DNA from: Novosphingobium sp. ERN07
GTDB lineage: Bacteria; Pseudomonadota; Alphaproteobacteria; Sphingomonadales; Sphingomonadaceae
Length of the DNA stretch: 64,000 bases
Direction: 5' to 3'
NCBI RefSeq assembly: GCF_012641335.1
Contig: NZ_JABAID010000013.1
Coordinates: forward strand, 32,965 to 96,964
This document shows, piece by piece, positions 54,140 through 63,894 of this stretch (positions within the stretch are counted from its first letter, which is position 1; every line of letters begins with the position of its first letter). The translations under genes and the position numbers were made by a program. The notes under the pieces were generated by a model. It did not search any database. It had not been told where the DNA came from and saw only the letters and a list, made by a program, of their open reading frames with translations.

Positions 54140-54534
54140 CCAGCATTGCTCCCCTGTGTGAGCGCAGCCTTTGCGCGGCTGATCCTGCGCAAGGCAAGCA
54201 CGAGGCACAGCCCGGCCAGAATGCCCAGCACCCCGCCGACAATCGCAAGTGCGCCCCACACGCCAACGTAGATGGCAAGCGCAATCAGCAGGCCCACGAC
54301 CAGTGCGAGGAGAGTGAAGAATCCGAAGGCCAGCCCAAGAACGATCAGGACGGCAATCGCTTTCGCTTCGGTCAGGCCATAGGCTGCTTGGGCCTTGCGA
54401 TAGGCGATCTCCGCTTGGATGAGGGTCTGCCCATCGTCGATCAAGGCCTTGATCGCGCCGCCTATGCCTTCGTTCTGTACCGAAGCCGGCGGTTCCACGC
54501 CGGGTTCGGTAACTTTGCTGTCAGTTTCGGTCAT
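54136..54534 (-). CDS. YqjE-like holin-superfamily membrane protein
   Basis: 132 residues. The N-terminal ~45 residues are soluble (GAIKALIDDGQTLIQAEIAY). Two long hydrophobic helices follow (AIAVLIVLGLAFGFFTLLAL and LAIVGGVLGILAGLCLVLAL) and a short basic tail. This is the layout of the putative holin/YqjE (DUF1469) family. In proteobacteria these genes stand next to yqjD and are not phage holins. There are no phage genes nearby. Confidence 0.75.
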   Translation of the reverse strand: MTETDSKVTEPGVEPPASVQNEGIGGAIKALIDDGQTLIQAEIAYRKAQAAYGLTEAKAIAVLIVLGLAFGFFTLLALVVGLLIALAIYVGVWGALAIVGGVLGILAGLCLVLALRRISRAKAALTQGSNAG

Positions 54535-54562
54535 CAGGCTTCAGCCCCCGTTGGAGCCGCTG

Positions 54563-55144
54563 TCAGTCGTCCGACTTGCCGGAAAGCATCCGTGCGATCA
54601 CGAAGCCTGCCACTGCTGCCACGCCAACGGCAACGCCGGGGCTTTTCTTCACGAAGTCCTTCACGTCATCGCCCAGTTCGTTAAGATCCTTGGCTTCCAG
54701 CTTTGCTGCGGCTTCCTGAATCGAGCGGGCGGCACTGCGCGCGTAATCGCCGTACTGGACGCCCAGCTTTTCATCGATGGTCGGCGCGGTGTCGGAAATG
54801 GTCTTGCCGAGCGTGGTCAGGGCATCGCTAGCGCGGGTCTTGCCTTCGACGGCGAGCGCCGCGCCCTTTTCCTTGGCCTGTCCGGCATAGACCTTGGCTT
54901 CGTCAACCCAATCGGCGGTAGTGCCGCTGACCTTTGCCTTGTAGGCCGCACCCTTTTCCATAGCTTCGCCCTTGAACGCTTCGGCGCCAGCCTTGGCTTC
55001 TTCGATTGCCTTGCTGAAGCGACCCTTTGCCGATTCAGCGGCTTGTTCCACGGCAGGTGCGATGGCCGCTACGGCGTCTTCAACCTTTTTCTTCGCGGCG
55101 CGCTTCTTGGGAGCGTCGGCGGGGGGCATCGTGGTTTCGGCCAT
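54563..55144 (-). CDS. YqjD-like helical membrane-anchored protein
   Basis: 193 residues from the ATG at 55144, with AAGGGAT eight bases upstream. A second ATG 21 codons earlier has no good ribosome site. Long Ala/Lys/Glu-rich helices (VEDAVAAIAPAVEQAAESAK, GRFSKAIEEAKAGAEAFKGE) lead to KKSPGVAVGVAAVAGFVIAR, a C-terminal anchor like that of YqjD. First gene of the four-gene run. Likely located at the inner membrane with the helices in the cytoplasm. Confidence 0.68.
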   Translation of the reverse strand: MAETTMPPADAPKKRAAKKKVEDAVAAIAPAVEQAAESAKGRFSKAIEEAKAGAEAFKGEAMEKGAAYKAKVSGTTADWVDEAKVYAGQAKEKGAALAVEGKTRASDALTTLGKTISDTAPTIDEKLGVQYGDYARSAARSIQEAAAKLEAKDLNELGDDVKDFVKKSPGVAVGVAAVAGFVIARMLSGKSDD

Positions 55145-55315
55145 GTCTCTTATCCCTTCGGCAGTTCGCGCGTTTGGTTTGCCCTCGATATGGGCTGTCT
55201 TTGCCATCTTGCTAGACCTGTATGACGGTTTGCAAGAGGATTGGGCCGATAGATCGACCCGGATAGGTATGTTGCACTGCAAACGCGGCTTGCCTGCCAC
55301 GGTTCCAGCAGATAG

Positions 55316-56656
<1,341 letters not shown>

Positions 56657-56671
56657 TCCGACAGGCAGATT

Positions 56672-56714
56672 ACAAAAAGGCGGCGGTTTCCAGTGCAAGC
56701 CGCCGCCTTTTTGT
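56672..56714. terminator. Two-way terminator after eno
   Basis: ACAAAAAGGCGGCGG at 56672-56686 pairs with CCGCCGCCTTTTTGT at 56700-56714, a 15-bp stem with U-runs both ways. It can serve eno and the convergent regulator gene. Confidence 0.92.
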
Positions 56715-56734
56715 GTGCGCCTAACGCTGATCGA

Positions 56735-57262
56735 TCAATGGGCCATGCGAAGGGCGGGGGAGCCAATTTCCTCATCGCTGCGCATGTCGCCTGCGATTTC
56801 GGAGAAGTAGGCCACCATCTTTTCGTAGCCTTCTGCCGAAAGGCGAACGAAGACGCGGCGGGCATCGTTCATATCGTTCTCGCGGATGATCAGGGCTTTT
56901 TCTTCGAGCACAGTCAGCCAGCGAAGCGCTGTCGTTGCCGGAACAGCGGCGCCTATGCAGGCGCTGGTTACGGGCAAGCGCTTGCGTTCCTTAGCCGCGA
57001 TGAACAGGTCAAGCAGTATGTCCCACGCCGGCTCCCCGAACAATGCGGCGTCCGCGAAGATGTTCCCCCGGCGGCGGCGGTCGCGATAAGTGGCGCGGGC
57101 AATTTCAGCCCACACCGGACTGTCCTTTACGGTGTGAGCGCTGGCAAATTCATCGCTGCGTCCTTCGCCATCGCTGGCTTCAAGCTCGTGCGCGATGGCG
57201 AGCAGTTCGTTGGCGGCGGCGATCAGGCGTCTGGCCTTTGCGCGAAGAAGATCCTTGCCCAT
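56735..57262 (-). CDS. Winged-helix (MarR-like) transcription regulator
   Basis: 175 residues from the ATG at 57262. The N-terminal half is helical and probably for dimerisation (LLRAKARRLIAAANELLAIA). RGNIFADAALFGEPAWDILL leads to the DNA-binding part: RLPVTSACIGAAVPATTALR as helix-turn-helix and ENDMNDARRVFVRLSAEGYE as wing. The layout resembles MarR-family-like proteins common in sphingomonads. Target and ligand unknown. It sits alone, convergent to eno. Confidence 0.82.
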   Translation of the reverse strand: MGKDLLRAKARRLIAAANELLAIAHELEASDGEGRSDEFASAHTVKDSPVWAEIARATYRDRRRRGNIFADAALFGEPAWDILLDLFIAAKERKRLPVTSACIGAAVPATTALRWLTVLEEKALIIRENDMNDARRVFVRLSAEGYEKMVAYFSEIAGDMRSDEEIGSPALRMAH

Positions 57263-57477
57263 CCGTTGGCAACCCCCTGTTGCAGTGTACGGGACCGGTG
57301 AAGGTTCGGTCTGTGGGGATGGGATCAATCAATCACATTGATGGGGCCATTCGGGCGTACCCTAAGTAGATGGCCCTATATTGCAAAGTGCGGCCCGATA
57401 ATTTGTGTTATTTTACAAGGGAATGATGAACAATCGCAATCTCGAAATTCGGTATTGTTTCGCCAATTTGGAGCAGA

Positions 57478-57741
57478 CTATAGTCTGTTGGTTTTGATCT
57501 GTCTCCGTTCTGGATTCAAAAGATACCGCCATACACCCCAGGCATTCACCAAGAGCAGTGCAGCGTTTTGGATGGCCACCGACGACGCGCCATTCGTTAT
57601 TCCGGAAGCAATCCAGGCGATCGATACGACGACAAACAGCACAAAGCCCCAACCGGTGATGCGGCGGCCCATATCTAGAGCAACTAGTGTTGCTGCGATT
57701 ATGGTACCAATGGAGGCAAACCATTCAAGAACGCCGTTCAT
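57478..57741 (-). CDS. Small three-helix membrane protein, unknown
   Basis: 87 residues from the ATG at 57741, the only candidate with a good ribosome site (TGGAG, seven bases). Three hydrophobic segments: WFASIGTIIAATLVALDMG, GFVLFVVVSIAWIASGI and IQNAALLLVNAWGVWRYLL. The triple-helix size is like half-transporters of the PQ-loop/SemiSWEET kind, but the PQ motif is not present, so no family is claimed. The region past its stop is AT-rich. Confidence 0.62.
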   Translation of the reverse strand: MNGVLEWFASIGTIIAATLVALDMGRRITGWGFVLFVVVSIAWIASGITNGASSVAIQNAALLLVNAWGVWRYLLNPERRQIKTNRL

Positions 57742-57798
57742 GCTTTGCTCCACTGCCATCAATCCATGGCCACCGGACATCAACCACCATATTGACGC

Positions 57799-57840
57799 CC
57801 CGTTCCGGCAAAGCTGATTTAATCGGTCAATTGGAACGGG
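57799..57840. promoter_or_regulatory. Inverted repeat in the promoter region of the phosphotransferase gene
   Basis: CCCGTTCC at 57799-57806 and GGAACGGG at 57833-57840 are exact arms. A TTGACG box lies just before the first arm (57792-57797). Arm centres are 34 bases apart, about three helical turns. It may be a regulator site overlapping the promoter. Confidence 0.4.
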
Positions 57841-57889
57841 CTTCCCAAGACTGCATCGCTATGCCAGCCTTTGTGCGGGAGAGAAGGAT

Positions 57890-58978
57890 ATGGCAGACTT
57901 TCCGACACGACCGGACGAAGTGGACGCAGCGTGGATCGAGGCGCAACTCGACAAATCGGGCGTTCTGGGGGCTGCGCGTATCGTGTCGTTCGAATGGGAG
58001 GCTATCGGCACGGGGCAGGTGGGCGATACCGCGCGGTTCACAATGCGTTATTCAGGGGATGCAGGGCAAGCGCCGCGCACGCTGGCTGCGAAGTTTCCTT
58101 CCGGCGATGCCACCAGTCGCCAGACTGCGGCTGCGTTCTCGCTCTATCGCAAGGAAGTGCTGTTCTATCAGCAGGCCGCCAACCACATCGCGATGCGCGT
58201 ACCGCGCACTTATGCGGCAATGCTGGACGATAACCTTTGCGATTTCGTGCTGCTGTTCGAAGATCTTGGCCCTTGCACTGCTGGCAACCAGCTTGCCGGT
58301 TGCACGTTGGCGCAGGCGGAGGCTGCAATGCGGCAGGCTGCCGCGCTTCATGCTCCGACGTTCGAAAGCTCGCTGCTTGATGCCGAATGGCTGCGACCGG
58401 ATCCGCAGGCCAACGCAACTTTGCGCGCCCTCTATCTGCACGCGCAATCCATCTTTCGTGAACGCTACGTCAATGACTTACCAGCCGAACTTATGGCAAT
58501 TTGTGAAGGATTGAACGACAATCTCGACCTGTGGTTTGATCGCGTACACCGGCGACGTAGCCTTCTGCATGGTGATTTCCGGCTCGACAATATGTTGTTT
58601 GATATCCGAGGGGGTACAGAGCCGATTGCGTTGGTCGATTGGCAGACCTGCGCGGTTGGTTGCAGCTTGACCGATATCGGATACTTCCTCGGTTGTGGCA
58701 TCGGTTCGGCGCTGCGCCGTCCGAACGAGGTAGCCTTGCTGGACCTTTACTGCGCTGAAATGACCCGTCGGGGTGTTACCCTGACCCGCGACGACATCTG
58801 GGACGATTACCGCATTGCCGCACTTCATGGCGTGTCCACGGCGGTATTCAGTGCTGCTTTTGTTGTCAGGACGGATCGAGGTGACGCCAACTTCCTGTCA
58901 ATGGCCAGAGGAAGCTGCGAACTTGCTCTGGAACACGATAGCCTTGGCGCGTTGAAGCGCAGGATGGAGCACGCCTGA
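57890..58978 (+). CDS. APH-like phosphotransferase
   Basis: 362 residues, AGAAGGA before the ATG. Kinase-like fold: LAAKFPSGDA with the ATP lysine, KEVLFYQQAANHIAMRVPRT, the catalytic loop LLHGDFRLDNMLF and the metal-binding VDWQTCAVGCSLTDIGYFLG. The group covers aminoglycoside, choline and ecdysteroid kinases and many unassigned proteins of sphingomonads. The ligand is unknown; I see no reason to call it antibiotic resistance. The stop shares a base with the start of the next gene. Confidence 0.85.
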   Translation: MADFPTRPDEVDAAWIEAQLDKSGVLGAARIVSFEWEAIGTGQVGDTARFTMRYSGDAGQAPRTLAAKFPSGDATSRQTAAAFSLYRKEVLFYQQAANHIAMRVPRTYAAMLDDNLCDFVLLFEDLGPCTAGNQLAGCTLAQAEAAMRQAAALHAPTFESSLLDAEWLRPDPQANATLRALYLHAQSIFRERYVNDLPAELMAICEGLNDNLDLWFDRVHRRRSLLHGDFRLDNMLFDIRGGTEPIALVDWQTCAVGCSLTDIGYFLGCGIGSALRRPNEVALLDLYCAEMTRRGVTLTRDDIWDDYRIAALHGVSTAVFSAAFVVRTDRGDANFLSMARGSCELALEHDSLGALKRRMEHA

Positions 58979-60069
58979 TGCTGACCAAAGGTGATGATTT
59001 TCCGCTGCATCAGACGCCTGAGCCGGTTGCCTATGCAGGAACCGACCGCAATTTCTATGACCGCTATTTCTTCAATGGATATGCGCCTGACGGATCAGGT
59101 TTCTTTGCAGTTGCTTTGGGAATCTATCCGCATCTAAACGTAGCGGACGCGCACTTTTCCTGCATTCGCAATGGTAAGCAGTACAATCTTCATGCTTCAC
59201 GTGAACTGGGTATGGAGCGGCTTGATCTGTCGGTTGGACCGATTTCGATCGAAGTGATCGAACCTCTCAAGGTCTTGCGTGTGCGGGTGAATGGAGAAGG
59301 ACTATCTGCTGATCTGACCTTCACGGGGCGAGCTTTCCCGATTGAAGAGCCGCGCTTTACCTATCGCATCGGTCCGCGCACCTTCATGGACTACACCCGC
59401 CTTACCCAGAATGGGCACTACGAGGGCTGGATCGAGGTCGATGGGAATCGTCGGGAATTGGCTTCGGGCACCGTCGGGACGCGGGACCGCAGCTGGGGAG
59501 TGCGGCCCGTGGGGCTGCCTGATGCGCAACCGCATGGGCACGGGGTTGTCTCGTCATTCTTCTGGCAGTGGACGCCGGTGAACCTGCCCGAACGCTCGCT
59601 GTTTTTTCATATCAATGCTGATCGTCACGGCGCGCCGTGGAACACTCGAGCAGTCATCGCGCCTGATGGTGCCGGGCAAGATGGCTTCTACGAAACGCCG
59701 GCCGCATCGATGCAGTCACCCATGCAACCGGGCACACGTTGGCCTGCTGGCGGGGAACTGTCGATCCAGCGCCCTGAAGGCCCGTTAACGCTGACATTCG
59801 AACCGCTGGTTCGGTTCCAGATGCGGGGTTTGGGATATACAAGCCCGAAGTGGGGGCATGGCTTCTACCACGGCACGCTGGTTGTCGAGCGTGAGGATCT
59901 CGTCCTTGCCAATCTTGATCCTATGGCGCCGACGCTTGAGAACCTGCACGTGCAGATTATCTCGCGCGTCATCACAAGTGATGGCGAGATCGGCATTGGT
60001 GGCTTCGAACAGCTTGTGATCGGCCCTTACGTGCCGTGGGGCCTCAAAGGATATGACGATCCGGGCTGA
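58978..60069 (+). CDS. Beta-rich hypothetical protein paired with a phosphotransferase (CrtC-like/DUF7064-type)
   Basis: 363 residues; the ATG overlaps the previous stop (TGATG). No signal peptide. Aromatic- and glycine-rich strands throughout, with VGTRDRSWGVRPVG in the middle and SSFFWQWTPVNLPE shortly after; these resemble the hydroxyneurosporene-synthase-like beta-sandwich (two similar halves) that binds long hydrophobic compounds. I am not sure of the exact DUF number. Linked to an APH-like kinase and followed, after ribH, by a TonB receptor, which hints at lipophilic substrate handling. Confidence 0.6.
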   Translation: MLTKGDDFPLHQTPEPVAYAGTDRNFYDRYFFNGYAPDGSGFFAVALGIYPHLNVADAHFSCIRNGKQYNLHASRELGMERLDLSVGPISIEVIEPLKVLRVRVNGEGLSADLTFTGRAFPIEEPRFTYRIGPRTFMDYTRLTQNGHYEGWIEVDGNRRELASGTVGTRDRSWGVRPVGLPDAQPHGHGVVSSFFWQWTPVNLPERSLFFHINADRHGAPWNTRAVIAPDGAGQDGFYETPAASMQSPMQPGTRWPAGGELSIQRPEGPLTLTFEPLVRFQMRGLGYTSPKWGHGFYHGTLVVEREDLVLANLDPMAPTLENLHVQIISRVITSDGEIGIGGFEQLVIGPYVPWGLKGYDDPG

Positions 60070-60100
60070 GTCCCCCAAGAAATAGGATCAGGGATAAGGA

Positions 60101-60520
60101 TCAGGCCCAGCGTTCGCGCAAGGCGAGCAGGGCAAGTGCCGCCTTTGCTGCTTCGCCGCCCTTGTCTTTCTGCTTTGGATCGGCGCGGACAATCGCCTGA
60201 GCTTCGTTTTCCACGGTAAGGATGCCGTTGCCGATGGCCATGCCGTCCATCGTCAGCGCCATGATTCCGCGCGCGCTTTCGCCTGCCACGATCTCGAAAT
60301 GATAGGTCTCGCCACGAATGACCACGCCAATTGCCACGTAACCTTCGTAATCGCCTGATTGGTCGGCCAGCGCGATTGCGCCCGGAATTTCGAGCGCGCC
60401 CGGCACGGTGATGACGTCGGCCTTGTGTCCGGCGGCCTTGATTGCCGCCTTTGCGCCTTCGATCAGCATGTCGTTGAGGTGGTCATAGAAGCGGGCTTCG
60501 ACGATCAGGAACTTTGCCAT
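60101..60520 (-). CDS. ribH: 6,7-dimethyl-8-ribityllumazine synthase
   Basis: 139 residues. [37 protein letters not shown] and [20 protein letters not shown] show the lumazine synthase fold; [18 protein letters not shown] is the C-terminal phosphate/substrate loop. It joins the ribityl pyrimidine and the four-carbon phosphate in riboflavin synthesis. It stands alone; no ribB, ribD or ribE gene is beside it. No riboflavin-switch motif was recognised upstream. Confidence 0.95.
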   Translation of the reverse strand: MAKFLIVEARFYDHLNDMLIEGAKAAIKAAGHKADVITVPGALEIPGAIALADQSGDYEGYVAIGVVIRGETYHFEIVAGESARGIMALTMDGMAIGNGILTVENEAQAIVRADPKQKDKGGEAAKAALALLALRERWA

Positions 60521-60683
60521 GAGTTTCGGTCCTCAAGATGATGATGTCTGACGCATTCTATGCGTTATTCGTGGGCCGCCCTACCGCCCCTGCAAAGACA
60601 TTGCCACGACAATCGAGTCGCAGAGTTCTGCCGAGGAGAGTGCGCGGTTTTCCGCGGCGATTCGGCATTCTCACAGTGTAGCG

Positions 60684-60734
60684 TTTCATGCAAGGCGACG
60701 ACATCACATTTTGATGTCATGCATTTTCATGCAA
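60684..60734. promoter_or_regulatory. Three phased TCATGCA repeats and an inverted repeat upstream of the TonB receptor
   Basis: TCATGCA occurs at 60686-60692, 60717-60723 and 60727-60733, with start-to-start steps of 31 and 10 bases, i.e. about three turns and one turn of DNA. GACATCA at 60700-60706 and TGATGTC at 60712-60718 form an exact inverted repeat between them. TTTCATGCAA is a longer direct repeat at 60684 and 60725. Confidence 0.5.
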
Positions 60735-60801
60735 TCCTCGCCAGAATGGTCGCAATTGCAACGTCCTTCCCTTACGGAAACCCCTATTTTTAATTATCCG
60801 G

Positions 60802-60828
60802 TTGACAAAGATTCCGCCCCGTTATGTC
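60802..60828 (+). promoter_or_regulatory. Putative promoter of the TonB receptor gene
   Basis: Consensus -35 TTGACA at 60802-60807. A weak -10 (TATGTC) lies at 60823-60828, with a 15-base spacer. About 60 bases remain to the start codon. The -10 is poor, so the site may need an activator. Confidence 0.4.
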
Positions 60829-60887
60829 CTGTGTCTCAGGTAGCCTGCAGCCAATGACGGGCACCGCTGGAGAGAGAGGTCTGAGCT

Positions 60888-63827
60888 ATGAGGGGCAAGC
60901 TTTCCCTGCTGGCTGGCGTATGCATCGCCGCCGTTTCCGCACCCGTGTTCGCGCAGGAAGCACCGCAAACTGCCGATGACAATTTCGGCCTGGAAGAGAT
61001 CATCGTTACTGCACAACGTCAGGCACAGCGCCTGCAGGATGTGCCGATTGCGGTCAGCGCATTTTCACCCGAAGCTCTCGACAAACAGCAGATCCGCAAC
61101 ACTTTGGATCTGCAACTCTCGCTGCCCAACATCACGTTCACCAAAACAAACTTCACCTCATCGAGCTTTACCATTCGTGGTATCGGTGACCTTTGTGTGG
61201 GCGTGACCTGCGATCAGGCAACCGCAATTCACCTCAACGATTCCCCCCTGTTCGCCACGCGCCTGTTCGAAGGAGAATTCTACGATCTGGCGCAAGTGCA
61301 GGTTTTGCGCGGGCCGCAGGGCACCTTGTTCGGCCGCAACGCCACGTCAGGCGTGGTCGATCTGATCACGGCCAAGCCGGATCTGAGCGCGTTCGGCGCT
61401 TCAGGGGATGCCGAATATGGCAATTACGATTCCGTTCGCCTGCGCGGCATGGTCAACCTGCCACTGGGCGCTTCACTTGGGGTTCGCCTCGCCGGTTTTT
61501 ATCTGAATCGCGAAGGGTATACCAAGAACCTGTTCGACAATTCGCGGATCGACGATCGCAATATGTACAGCGTTCGCGGCTCGCTCCGTTTCGAACCGGG
61601 CACGGGCACGACGATTGATCTCATGGCCCAGTATTTCCATGAGCGCGACAATCGTATGCGCATCCAGAAGCAGGTCTGCCAGACCGATCCGACAGGCATT
61701 TTGGGCTGCCTGAACGCGAATTTGCCGTATGGCACCACCAACGGCAATTCGACCCTTGCATCGGTTCTGGGATCACGAGAGTTTTTTGCGATCCGCGGTC
61801 TGCCGACGGCCTTCGCATCAGGCAGCCTCTACGGAACTGACACCTATTCGGGCGTCGTCAACCCGGCAGACCCGCGCGTGGTCAATACCGATACCAAGCC
61901 GAGCTACTTTACCGAAGAACTGATCGTTGTGGGTTCTTGGGATCAAGAACTTGGCGGAGGTCTCAACCTCAAGCTGACCGGCAACTATCAAGACGTGAAG
62001 GTTGATTCGAGTCAGGACTACAACAACTCGGTACAAAGCCGCGCGTTGATCCAGCCTTCGCTGAACACTCTGGCTGCTGCGCAGGCCGGCTTGCTGGGGG
62101 CAGGATTGCAGCGCTATCTCGGTCCGGTTGCAGCGGCGCTCATGCCCAATGGTCCTGCCGGTGTGATCTGCACCTCTGCGCCAGTGGAATCTGGCACGGG
62201 CGTGTTTGGCGGCAATAGGGTCTGCGGCATGACCCCGCTCGATTTTGACCGATCGGTGCAATACAACAAGAGCTGGTCGGCTGAAGCGATCTTCAGTTCT
62301 GACTGGGACGGCAAGTTCAACTTCCTGCTGGGCGGTATCTACAGCGATTATTCGCTCAGCGAAAACAGCTACTATGTGAACTCGTTCGGCCTCGATTATT
62401 TCACGGGCGTAGTAGGGGCGTTTTCGGCTCTCGGTGCCGGTGCGCCACCATCCTATCTGGCAACGCCGTACTTCCGCAACAATTCGGATCAGCTCGACAT
62501 TAAGAGCTACGGCATTTTCGGTGAAGCCTACTACAAGTTCGACGACCGGGTGAAGCTCACGCTGGGCCTGCGTTACAACAACGACGACAAGAAAATCCGC
62601 GCACGGACGACTCTGGCCAACTTCCTGACGCCGTTCGGGACCGCTGATGTGTTCAGTTCGCCTTTCGCCGGCAGCTTCGATGCGGACCCAAGCCTCGCCG
62701 GAAACCAGCTTTTCCAGAACCGCAGCGCGAAATTCAAGGAGATCACCGGGCGTGCGGTGCTGGACTTCCAGATCACGCCGGATAACCTCGTCTATCTGTC
62801 TTACTCACGAGGTTACAAATCGGGCGGTATCAATCCGCCGCTTTCACCGATCTTCACGGTGCCGGAATCGTTCAATCCTGAATTTATCGATGCTTTCGAA
62901 ATCGGCACAAAGAACCAGTTTGGCGGCCTGACGCTGAACCTCACCGGCTTCTACTACAAGTACAAGGGCTTGCAGCTTTCTCGCATCGTTGCGCGCACTT
63001 CGGTGAACGACAACGTGAACGCGAATATTTGGGGCCTTGAAGCCGAAGCCGTGATGCGCCCGGTACGCGGTATGACGGTGAATGTGTCCGCCAGCTACCT
63101 CAACACCAAGGTTTCGCAGGACAAGTTCCTTGCCAACCCGCGTGACTTCGGTGCTGGCCGTGCAGATGCGGTGATCATCAAGGACATCACCAACGCGGCT
63201 AACTGCGCCGTCGCGTCTACGTCGGGCAGCGTTGCAGGGGTCAATGCCTTTGTGAACACAGTGAACGCCCAGATCAACGCAGGGGCGATCCCCGGCGTTG
63301 CTGCTGGGGCCGGGCTGCGACCCACCACGTCGTTCGGTGCCAACAGCGGTATCGCTTCGACCGGGGCCTACAGCATTTGCGCCGCGCTTGAAGGCGTGGC
63401 GGCTGCCACGGGCGGCGGGGCGCCGTTCGGTGGGGTTCAGGTGTTCACGTCGGGCATTCCGGTGAACATCAAGGGCAACCAGTTGCCGGGAGCGCCAAAC
63501 GTCAAGGTATCTGGCGGGGCGGAATACGCGATCCCGCTTGGTGGCCTGACACTGACCCCGCGTGCCGATTTCATCATGACCGGCACGTCGACGGGCAGCA
63601 TCTTCAACGGCAACATCAACCGCATTCCAAGCTACACGCAGGTGAATGCCCAGATCCAGTTGGATGGCCCGGAGAACAAGTGGTTCCTGCGCGGGTTCAT
63701 TCAGAACGTGGGCAACTCCAACCCGATTACCGGCCTCTATATCACCGACCAGTCATCGGGCAATTTTACCAATATCTTCACACTCGAACCCCGCCGCTAT
63801 GGCGTCGCTGCAGGGTTCAAGTTCTAG
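60888..63827 (+). CDS. TonB-dependent outer-membrane receptor
   Basis: 979 residues with signal peptide (about 1-24, ending VFAQ) and TonB box LEEIIVTAQR near residue 32. The plug domain covers LQDVPIAVSAFSPEAL to VQVLRGPQGTLFGRNATSG. The beta barrel fills the rest and ends in the usual aromatic residue (YGVAAGFKF). SYSRGYKSGGINP and EIGTKNQFGGLTLNLTGFYY are typical of the large sphingomonad group. Plug residues CVGVTC and several loop cysteine pairs may be disulfides. Ligand unknown; such receptors often import non-siderophore compounds. No TonB-ExbB gene lies nearby; a terminator follows. Confidence 0.94.
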   Translation: MRGKLSLLAGVCIAAVSAPVFAQEAPQTADDNFGLEEIIVTAQRQAQRLQDVPIAVSAFSPEALDKQQIRNTLDLQLSLPNITFTKTNFTSSSFTIRGIGDLCVGVTCDQATAIHLNDSPLFATRLFEGEFYDLAQVQVLRGPQGTLFGRNATSGVVDLITAKPDLSAFGASGDAEYGNYDSVRLRGMVNLPLGASLGVRLAGFYLNREGYTKNLFDNSRIDDRNMYSVRGSLRFEPGTGTTIDLMAQYFHERDNRMRIQKQVCQTDPTGILGCLNANLPYGTTNGNSTLASVLGSREFFAIRGLPTAFASGSLYGTDTYSGVVNPADPRVVNTDTKPSYFTEELIVVGSWDQELGGGLNLKLTGNYQDVKVDSSQDYNNSVQSRALIQPSLNTLAAAQAGLLGAGLQRYLGPVAAALMPNGPAGVICTSAPVESGTGVFGGNRVCGMTPLDFDRSVQYNKSWSAEAIFSSDWDGKFNFLLGGIYSDYSLSENSYYVNSFGLDYFTGVVGAFSALGAGAPPSYLATPYFRNNSDQLDIKSYGIFGEAYYKFDDRVKLTLGLRYNNDDKKIRARTTLANFLTPFGTADVFSSPFAGSFDADPSLAGNQLFQNRSAKFKEITGRAVLDFQITPDNLVYLSYSRGYKSGGINPPLSPIFTVPESFNPEFIDAFEIGTKNQFGGLTLNLTGFYYKYKGLQLSRIVARTSVNDNVNANIWGLEAEAVMRPVRGMTVNVSASYLNTKVSQDKFLANPRDFGAGRADAVIIKDITNAANCAVASTSGSVAGVNAFVNTVNAQINAGAIPGVAAGAGLRPTTSFGANSGIASTGAYSICAALEGVAAATGGGAPFGGVQVFTSGIPVNIKGNQLPGAPNVKVSGGAEYAIPLGGLTLTPRADFIMTGTSTGSIFNGNINRIPSYTQVNAQIQLDGPENKWFLRGFIQNVGNSNPITGLYITDQSSGNFTNIFTLEPRRYGVAAGFKF

Positions 63828-63861
63828 GATATTTCGACGTCAACCAGACGCGAAACACTAT

Positions 63862-63894
63862 GCGCCGGGGCCTTCGGGTTCCGGCGCTTCTTTT
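63862..63894 (+). terminator. Intrinsic terminator after the TonB receptor
   Basis: GCGCCGGGGCC-TTCG-GGTTCCGGCGC at 63862-63887 makes an 11-bp stem with two G-U pairs and a stable UUCG loop, followed by TTCTTTT. Confidence 0.88.

Larger units (their letters stand above)
60521..60887. other. 367-bp divergent intergenic region, ribH / TonB receptor
   Basis: The longest gap in the window. I find no credible small gene. It holds a short hairpin (CGCGG-TTTT-CCGCG at 60643-60656), three TCATGCA repeats with an inverted repeat between 60684 and 60734, an AT-rich stretch near 60785-60797 and a TTGACA box at 60802. The receptor side therefore looks regulated. Confidence 0.7.

Noticed and set aside
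54136..54534. Phage holin suggesting prophage remnant
   Set aside because: No lysin, integrase, structural gene or att repeat nearby; the YqjE-like context explains it better.
57423..57497. 24-codon small ORF
   Set aside because: The purine-rich stretch is directly against the ATG, it overlaps the opposite-strand gene and has no recognisable product.
57890..58978. Aminoglycoside resistance gene
   Set aside because: Only the general kinase fold matches; the group contains many non-resistance enzymes and the partner gene points elsewhere.
60521..60887. FMN riboswitch upstream of ribH
   Set aside because: None of the conserved FMN-switch segments could be recognised on the ribH strand.
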